A stretch of DNA of 64,000 bases from Alteromonadaceae bacterium M269. Its GTDB lineage: Bacteria; Pseudomonadota; Gammaproteobacteria; Enterobacterales; Alteromonadaceae. The translations under genes were made by a program, and so were the position numbers. Each line of letters starts with the position of its first letter. Positions within the stretch are counted from its first letter, which is position 1. The notes beneath the pieces are model-generated. The model had not been told where the DNA came from, ran no database searches, and saw nothing but the letters and a program-made list of their open reading frames with translations. Location of the stretch: contig SMNZ01000003.1 in NCBI GenBank assembly GCA_004353515.1, positions 1-64,000 on the forward strand, written 5' to 3'. This document shows, one piece after another, positions 58,802 to 64,000 of this stretch.

Positions 58802-59275
58802 ATGAATCAGAATAAAATACACGCTTCCGTTGAAGAGCTATGCAGAAAGTTTTTCGAATCCATTGGTGAAAGTACCCAAAAACTTGACTCTTGGTTCTTC
58901 TGCGATAACGAAAAAGATGCAAACGAGTGCGCTGCTCTCGTGCTAGACGGTGTGAAAAAAGCGACAACGCCTTCGCTTGTTTGGCATCAAAAGACCAAGA
59001 CTCCTTTGCCAAAGGTTGGCGATCTGAATGTTGTGACAGATTGGGCCGGAGTAGCGCAATGTATTATCCAAACAGTGAGTGTTGAAATTGTTCCTTTTAA
59101 CCAAGTAACGCCAGAGTATGCCGCGATTGAAGGCGAAGGCGACAAAAGTTTAGCCTATTGGAATCGTGTTCATTGGCGTTATTACGCAAGAGAATTGGAA
59201 GGTTATGGTATTGCCCCAACCGAAGATATGCTTGTTGTTTGTGAGATCTTTAAGGTAGTTCATAAAAGCTCATAA
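58802..59275 (+). CDS. ASCH-domain protein
   Basis: A 157-residue cytosolic protein with the ASCH fold (about 25-150): DSWFFCDNEKDANECAALVLDGVKKATTPSLVW, the LPKVGDLNVVTDWAGVAQCIIQT core, and ALAYWNRVHWRYYARELEG-like SLAYWNRVHW. ASCH proteins are linked to RNA binding and to nucleotide amidohydrolase activity in a few cases; a precise role cannot be assigned here. In-frame upstream extension is blocked by a TAG at 58766. It is probably translated by coupling with the preceding small ORF. Confidence 0.88.
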   Translation: MNQNKIHASVEELCRKFFESIGESTQKLDSWFFCDNEKDANECAALVLDGVKKATTPSLVWHQKTKTPLPKVGDLNVVTDWAGVAQCIIQTVSVEIVPFNQVTPEYAAIEGEGDKSLAYWNRVHWRYYARELEGYGIAPTEDMLVVCEIFKVVHKSS

Positions 59276-59324
59276 TTGAGCTATCAATATCCACAGTAAA
59301 CATTCACATATAAGGACATTCAAA

Positions 59325-59510
59325 ATGAGAAAGGTCGTTGTTTTTTTCAAGCCTAAGTCATGGTGGAATAGAGATCCCGATATAGACTACTTGAATAGTG
59401 AGATTGCTAAAGTAGAAAAAGAAGGGTGGTCAATTGTCTCAGCTTCGTCAAATACAAACATTTTTGGACTTATAACTTCTTTTACCGTTTTGGTAGAATA
59501 CTTGGAGTGA
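59325..59510 (+). CDS. Small DUF4177-like hypothetical protein
   Basis: A 61-residue soluble protein with AAGGA 8 bases before its ATG. YLNSEIAKVEKEGWSIVSASS resembles the helix-strand pattern (LNELGKEGWELVSV) of DUF4177-type small proteins, followed by strands ending FTVLVEYLE. Function unknown. The clear ribosome site supports it as a real gene. Confidence 0.6.
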   Translation: MRKVVVFFKPKSWWNRDPDIDYLNSEIAKVEKEGWSIVSASSNTNIFGLITSFTVLVEYLE

Positions 59511-59582
59511 ATCAAGCACTCTCGCTAACCAGAGTTTACCTATACGCTTGCCGTTATGTTTTAAGGGAGATTATATCTAAGC

Positions 59583-60146
59583 ATGGAAATTGATTATACA
59601 AAGTACACACTTCAAGAACTAGAAGATATCTCTAAACATATCGATCGAAGTAAGTACCCTGAACGGTTTGAAAAAGTTAATGAGCTTATAAATGAGAGGC
59701 TATCTTCCACAGATAAAACCACTGAAGACGAAAGTTATATTGAAGAAAGATTGGGGTTTGGATCAAAAAAAGGCTGTGAAAAGATAATTCAGTATGGCTT
59801 CTTTGCTGGATTGTTTGTGACCATCATGAGTTTTGTCACTGCTTTTTTCCCAATTTATGATGATATAGAACTAGCCTTATTTGAAGAGTTCGGAATTTCT
59901 ATCATAGTCATTAATATTGCTGTATTGGCTTTCTTAACTTTCTTCATTTCTAAAAGGTCTAGAGCAGCTGCAACTATAATGTTCTTATATTATTCCTTTT
60001 CCGTGCTGCGTGTCTGGTTTGTGGAACTTGAGGTGAGGGGAGTTCTTTTGAGCCTGTTTCTTATGGCTGTATTCGTTAACGCAACAATTGCCACTTTTAT
60101 TTGGCACTCTAGGCATAAGAATGTTCCTATAACTGAAACAGAATAA
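59583..60146 (+). CDS. Unrecognised membrane protein with N-terminal YPER motif
   Basis: A 187-residue protein. The cytosolic N-terminus YTLQELEDISKHIDRSKYPERFEKVNELINERL is a short module of the form LxxIDxxxYPERxxxLxxxIxxR that recurs in front of unrelated bacterial membrane domains. Four membrane helices follow at about 74-92, 102-122, 128-145 and 150-170, and the C-terminus is charged. Function unknown. GGGAGA lies about 10 bases before the ATG. Confidence 0.7.
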   Translation: MEIDYTKYTLQELEDISKHIDRSKYPERFEKVNELINERLSSTDKTTEDESYIEERLGFGSKKGCEKIIQYGFFAGLFVTIMSFVTAFFPIYDDIELALFEEFGISIIVINIAVLAFLTFFISKRSRAAATIMFLYYSFSVLRVWFVELEVRGVLLSLFLMAVFVNATIATFIWHSRHKNVPITETE

Positions 60147-60223
60147 GCTGTTCTGAGCTAAATAGTGTTCTATATACCAGTCAAATTATTTGGCAGACTT
60201 CTAAAAAATTCGCGTGGTTTATT

Positions 60224-60496
60224 TTGAGAAAAGATAATAAAAGTTCACTCCGAAAAGATTGGAGAGAATTGACATTTTCAATCCTTATAACCGCTTGGCT
60301 ACTTTTCCAAATGTTCGAGTTAGGCTTGTTCGTGAACCTTCTTGCATTTGGATTATTAGGTCTAATGTACTTCTTAAATAAAAAAGTATTTAAGCTGTAT
60401 AAAGAGGGACCTATTCCTTGGTACGGATCTCCACTGTTATGGATGATCATTCCGATAATCAGCATATACGTATTTTATCTATTAATGCTAGCTTAA
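60224..60496 (+). CDS. Small membrane protein, uncertain start
   Basis: A 90-residue frame with an initial TTG and no good ribosome site. A charged N-terminus (MRKDNKSSLRKDWRELT) is followed by three hydrophobic segments at about 18-32, 33-50 and 70-88. The hydrophobic pattern and the position after two similar genes support a real small membrane protein. An antisense frame of similar length is probably a shadow. Confidence 0.5.
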   Translation: MRKDNKSSLRKDWRELTFSILITAWLLFQMFELGLFVNLLAFGLLGLMYFLNKKVFKLYKEGPIPWYGSPLLWMIIPIISIYVFYLLMLA

Positions 60497-60615
60497 TGTG
60501 CAACTATTCGATTCAGCTTTCTTATGCTGATGCATGTAGAGTAAAAATTTTGGCCAAAATGAATTCGTATTTATTCTAATAACTTACGTGATGAAAAAAT
60601 CATAAGGAAGTGATC

Positions 60616-60678
60616 ATGCTTTGGCACTCCTTTGCTAGACTGACTAAAGATATTGGTGCTGTTGTCTACAATGAGTGA
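60616..60678 (+). CDS. 20-codon leader ORF upstream of the DUF1800 gene
   Basis: A short frame starting MLWHSFARLTKD with AAGGAAG 5 bases upstream, ending TGA three bases before the DUF1800 ATG. The downstream gene has only a weak site of its own. It may couple translation; the peptide has no recognised signature. Confidence 0.35.
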   Translation: MLWHSFARLTKDIGAVVYNE

Positions 60679-60681
60679 AGA

Positions 60682-62373
60682 ATGAAAAAGCTGATTATTT
60701 TGTCATTGCTAGTCCCTTTGGTTCTGAGTGCATGCGGAGGTGGAGGCAGTGATGAAGCCCCGCCAGCTGCACCACCTGTTGAAGAATCAACGCCGCCTGA
60801 TCCGCCCACCTCACCCGATCTTGATGTCCAAGCAGAAGAAGCAGCTCGTCTACTAAACCAAGCATCTTTTGGACCTAGTTCTGAAAGTATTGAAGACGTG
60901 ATGAATTTGGGAATTGAAGGTTGGGTTGATCAACAGCTAGAAACACCAGCTAGCTCTCATGCTGACTTCGTCAATTTGGCGAGGTTAAGAGAGGGCGTTG
61001 CTGAGGACGAAAATGTCTCTCGTGAGCGACGTATTGAAGCTTGGTGGGAGATAGCTTTACAAGGAGATGATCAACTAAGGCAACGAGTGGCTTTTGCGTT
61101 GAGTGAAATCATGGTTGTTTCTGAAAACAGTGTATTTAACCAAGATACATTGGGAATTGCGCTTTACTACGATATGTTGGCTGATAACGCTTTTGGTAAC
61201 TATCGTGATTTACTCGAAGATGTCACTTTGTCGCCTATTATGGGGCTCTATCTTAGTATGTTGGGTAATCAAAGACCTGATGTAGAACGCAATATCCGAC
61301 CTGATGAAAATTATGCTCGAGAGGCAATGCAGCTCTTTAGCATAGGGCTTGTGGAACTTAATAACGATGGTTCAGTTCGTTTAGATGGAAATAGCCAACC
61401 TATACCCACCTATGATCAGGACATTATCGAAGGTTTCGCAAGAGTTTATACGGGATGGAATTTCGCAGGCGCTACAGCCCAAACCTTTAATCGATTCTTC
61501 TTCAATTACAACACACAGGAGCCTATGGAGCCTGTTGAAGCTTTTCACGATACCGGGGAAAAAACGCTATTGAATGATTTTGTTGTACCTGCTGGGCAAA
61601 CGGCGGAGCAAGACTTGGCTATGGCGTTAGATAATATCTTCAATCACCCTAATGTTGGGCCTTTTATCAGCAAGCAGTTGATTCAGAAGTTAGTTACCAG
61701 CAATCCAACTCCTGCATATGTTGATAGAGTGGCTAGTGTATTTAATGACGACGGTAACGGTGTTAGAGGTAACTTAGGAGCGGTTGTTAGGGCGTTATTA
61801 TTAGATGAAGAAGCGAGAGAAGGGCCGTCTGATTTCCCAAATACCTTTGGTAAGTTGCGTGAGCCGCTTTTGATTGCAACACACTTGTGGCGAGCTTTTA
61901 GAGCTGAATCTCCTGACGGTGTTTTTTCGCTAGGCTTTCCTGAATTCTTCTTCAATCAAGCGCCGTTAGCAGCGCCTTCGGTATTTAATTTTTTCTCTCC
62001 CAGTTTCATGCCGCAAGGATTGATATCTGAACAAGGCTTAGTGGCTCCAGAGTTTCAGATTGCTACAGATACCTTCTTAGCGCGCCAAAGTAACTTTTTA
62101 TCATTTTCAGTTTTTGCCGGTCATAACCAAATTGAAGGGCAGACTGATGACCGTATCTTAATTGATTTGTCTGAAGAGGTTGCATTAGCCGATTCCTCGG
62201 AAGATTTACTGACACACCTCGATATTTTGTTGATGGCTGGTGGCATGTCTGATGATATGCGAGCTATTTTAACAACGGCATATGAGCAAACCGCAGAGTT
62301 TGAGCCTATTGACCGCGTGACGAACCTGATTTTCCTGATCATGAGTTCACCACAATATGTGATTCAGAAGTAA
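60682..62373 (+). CDS. DUF1800 family lipoprotein
   Basis: A 563-residue exported protein. The lipobox LSAC is followed by a Gly/Pro-rich linker (GGGGSDEAPPAAPPVEES). The DUF1800 domain covers most of the rest: ARLLNQASFGPSSESI, GIEGWVDQQL, YEMLADNAFGNYR-like YYDMLADNAFGNYRDLL, and NYAREAMQLFSIGLVELN. Function unknown. DUF1800 genes are regularly followed by a DUF1501 gene, as here 16 bp downstream, and the products are thought to act together at the cell surface. Confidence 0.9.
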   Translation: MKKLIILSLLVPLVLSACGGGGSDEAPPAAPPVEESTPPDPPTSPDLDVQAEEAARLLNQASFGPSSESIEDVMNLGIEGWVDQQLETPASSHADFVNLARLREGVAEDENVSRERRIEAWWEIALQGDDQLRQRVAFALSEIMVVSENSVFNQDTLGIALYYDMLADNAFGNYRDLLEDVTLSPIMGLYLSMLGNQRPDVERNIRPDENYAREAMQLFSIGLVELNNDGSVRLDGNSQPIPTYDQDIIEGFARVYTGWNFAGATAQTFNRFFFNYNTQEPMEPVEAFHDTGEKTLLNDFVVPAGQTAEQDLAMALDNIFNHPNVGPFISKQLIQKLVTSNPTPAYVDRVASVFNDDGNGVRGNLGAVVRALLLDEEAREGPSDFPNTFGKLREPLLIATHLWRAFRAESPDGVFSLGFPEFFFNQAPLAAPSVFNFFSPSFMPQGLISEQGLVAPEFQIATDTFLARQSNFLSFSVFAGHNQIEGQTDDRILIDLSEEVALADSSEDLLTHLDILLMAGGMSDDMRAILTTAYEQTAEFEPIDRVTNLIFLIMSSPQYVIQK

Positions 62374-62389
62374 GAGGAGAATTATTGTG

Positions 62390-63766
62390 ATGAAACGAAT
62401 GACGGATATTAATCGTAGAGATTTTTTGAAACGTACCTTGGGTTCATCAATGGGTGTTGCCAGCATGGCATCCATCGGTGGTAGTTTAGGTTTGATGAAT
62501 TCAGCGCTTGCTCAAAGCAGTACGCGTTTTGATGATTATAAAGCGTTAGTCTGCGTTTTCCTTTTTGGTGGGAACGACTCTCTGAACATGCTAGTCCCTA
62601 CTGACAATGCAGAGTATCAAATCTATCAAGGCGTTAGACAAAACTTGGCTTTTGCACAAGACAGCCTTTTACCCATTAACCCAAACGGAAGCTTACCTTA
62701 TGCGGTAGGGTTGCCCAGCGCAATGTCAGCTATAAGGCCGCTATTTGAGGCGGGTACTCTATCCTTTGTCTCTAACCTTGGACCCTTGTTAGCGCCTGTG
62801 AATAAGCAGGAACTGCTTAACAACATTAGCTTAGCGCCGCCTCAACTGTTTTCGCATAATGATCAACAAGATCATTGGCAAACCTCACGTCCAGATGCAC
62901 CTTCTGTTAGTGGTTGGGCTGGTCGTATGGCCGATTTGCTGACTGAATCGACCAGCGCATTACCAATTAATCTGTCGATTTTTGGCAATAACCTTATGCA
63001 AACCGGGTTATCAACCTCGCTGTTCTCATTGTCCTCGACTGGACCAGAACAGTTTCAGGCATTGGACCCCCAGCAAGATTTTAATGCGGGACGAATCGCT
63101 ATTTATGAGCAATTATTGGCTAACAGTACGCATATTCTCGAACAAGGGTACTCACAAAATGTGATACGTGCGATGGACAATAACCTCTTGGTCAGCAATG
63201 CATTAGAGTCATCTATTGCTAGCACTACGCCGTATCCTGCGAGGAATTTCTTAGCCGACCAGCTAGAAATTGTGGCACGATTAATCAGTGTTGAGCAACA
63301 ATTGGGACAGCGAAGACAAGTTTACTTTGTGGGACTAGGTGGCTGGGATACACATGACCAACAAGCAACTTTGCACCCTGAACGACTTACCCTATTGAGT
63401 GAAGCTTTGGCTGCTTTTCAACAAAACCTTGTGCAGTTGAACATGCAGAATGCCGTCACAACATTCACCATGTCTGATTTCGGGCGTACGCTTACCAGTA
63501 ATGGTGATGGAACCGATCATGGTTGGGGTGGGCACCAGTTAGTGATGGGGGGAGCTGTAGATGGAGGTCGTATTATAGGAACATTGCCTGCATTAGAACT
63601 AGGTTCCGATGATGACTTGGATGACGGCCGAATTATACCCAGTGCTTCTGTTGATCAGTATGTGGCAAGTTTAGCGACCTGGTTTGGATTAACCGCAAAC
63701 GAACTCAATGCCGTATTGCCTAATTTAAATCGATTTGACTCAGGTTCACTGAACTTATTTAGTTAA
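62390..63766 (+). CDS. DUF1501 family protein, Tat-exported
   Basis: A 458-residue protein of the DUF1501/sulfatase-like family. The Tat motif NRRDFLKR precedes a hydrophobic stretch ending SALAQ. LVCVFLFGGNDSLNMLVP and GLGGWDTHDQQ, then TMSDFGRTLTSNGDGTDHGWGGHQLVMG, are family blocks resembling alkaline phosphatase-type metal sites. The ATG at 62390 and a GTG at 62387 both lie behind AGGAG. Folded export by Tat suggests a bound cofactor. Function unknown. Confidence 0.9.
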   Translation: MKRMTDINRRDFLKRTLGSSMGVASMASIGGSLGLMNSALAQSSTRFDDYKALVCVFLFGGNDSLNMLVPTDNAEYQIYQGVRQNLAFAQDSLLPINPNGSLPYAVGLPSAMSAIRPLFEAGTLSFVSNLGPLLAPVNKQELLNNISLAPPQLFSHNDQQDHWQTSRPDAPSVSGWAGRMADLLTESTSALPINLSIFGNNLMQTGLSTSLFSLSSTGPEQFQALDPQQDFNAGRIAIYEQLLANSTHILEQGYSQNVIRAMDNNLLVSNALESSIASTTPYPARNFLADQLEIVARLISVEQQLGQRRQVYFVGLGGWDTHDQQATLHPERLTLLSEALAAFQQNLVQLNMQNAVTTFTMSDFGRTLTSNGDGTDHGWGGHQLVMGGAVDGGRIIGTLPALELGSDDDLDDGRIIPSASVDQYVASLATWFGLTANELNAVLPNLNRFDSGSLNLFS

Positions 63767-63862
63767 TTAGCTTTTTAGACTCTCACAGGAGTTATTTATT
63801 CTCATTATGTCATTTTTGGAAGAAGTCATTAGCCAAAGTGACGGTTTTTCATTAATGCCTCT

Positions 63863-63908
63863 CCCTCTACATTACCGCGTTAAGAAAATGTTAAATAAAT
63901 GTAGAGGG
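63863..63908 (+). promoter_or_regulatory. Hairpin that includes the ribosome binding site of the last gene
   Basis: CCCTCTACATT (63863-63873) pairs perfectly with AATGTAGAGGG (63898-63908) across a 24-base loop. The right arm contains AGAGGG, the ribosome site of the ATG at 63913. When folded it would hide that site from ribosomes. See findings. Confidence 0.6.
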
Positions 63909-63912
63909 AATA

Positions 63913-64000
63913 ATGACAAATATAAAAGCGTTCGCTGCGCTCCTTTTCTTAACTGCTGCACTGTCTAGTGACAAAGCTTTTTCAGCAATTGAATTGCTCG
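63913..64000 (+). CDS. Exported protein, 3' end beyond the window
   Basis: A reading frame open to the window edge, starting MTNIKAFAALLFLTAALSS, a typical Sec signal peptide (positive N-terminus, hydrophobic core, small residues). AGAGGGA lies about 3-8 bases before the ATG. Only 29 codons are visible, so the product cannot be named. Confidence 0.6.
   Translation, partial: MTNIKAFAALLFLTAALSSDKAFSAIELL

Noticed and set aside
63807-63962. About 50-codon frame just before the last gene
   Set aside because: The nearest AGGAG is some 15 bases from its ATG, it overlaps the signal-peptide gene out of frame, and its composition is poor.

Overview
The window looks like chromosomal core sequence of an AT-rich gammaproteobacterium. 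The gene orders argR/mdh, ispB/rplU-rpmA-obgE and lptD-surA-pdxA-rsmA-apaG-apaH divergent from amgK-murU-djlA are standard for that class. A complete sodium-pumping NQR operon with apbE and nqrM, plus a TRAP transporter and FabV, suggests a marine or halophilic member; a Kangiella-like organism is a reasonable guess, made from gene content only.

Layout. 1-755: the 3' end of an rRNA operon (5S rRNA, terminator, a short 5S-like remnant). 756-3890: a TPR/transglutaminase-like lipoprotein, then glnK-amtB behind a sigma-54 promoter with two NtrC-like sites. 4036-7412: PAP2 phosphatase, gamma-glutamyltransferase, Dyp peroxidase. 7474-15421: PafA-type phosphatase, a 2OG-Fe(II) oxygenase, NupC and uridine kinase, with a large Oar-like TonB-dependent receptor divergent; together they could scavenge nucleosides. 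15515-23183: argR, mdh, ispB, rplU, rpmA, obgE, folA and a chemoreceptor. 23323-32679: the LPS-assembly/SurA/PdxA/KsgA cluster facing the cell-wall recycling genes amgK-murU and djlA. 32699-40604: DUF805, cyclophilin, rlmG, AlkB-like, bolA, a tripartite 2-oxoacid-type TRAP transporter and fabV. 41245-48421: nqrABCDEF-apbE-nqrM, the pump plus its flavinylation and iron-delivery factors. 48585-50529: a CMD/AhpD-like protein, a REPIN-like repeat and a patatin phospholipase.

The accessory stretch at 50530-60500 is the least ordinary part. A small operon encodes an unrecognised membrane protein and a membrane-anchored XRE regulator. It sits behind a cluster of TGTCAT-type repeats and a two-tier hairpin leader. 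A 260-bp MITE-like element with perfect 25-bp terminal inverted repeats lies exactly at the CTAG where this operon's stop codon and that of a convergent small gene appear once to have overlapped; the CTAG now flanks both ends, so each gene keeps its stop. Next come a cysteine-rich secreted protein, a YtrA-type GntR/ABC/S9-peptidase operon with a palindromic operator, an ASCH-domain gene apparently coupled to an unlisted 43-codon ORF, and small membrane-protein genes.

The window closes with an exported DUF1800/DUF1501 pair and the signal peptide of a cut-off gene, whose ribosome binding site lies inside an 11-bp stem. No prophage, CRISPR array, tRNA or intact transposase gene was seen.
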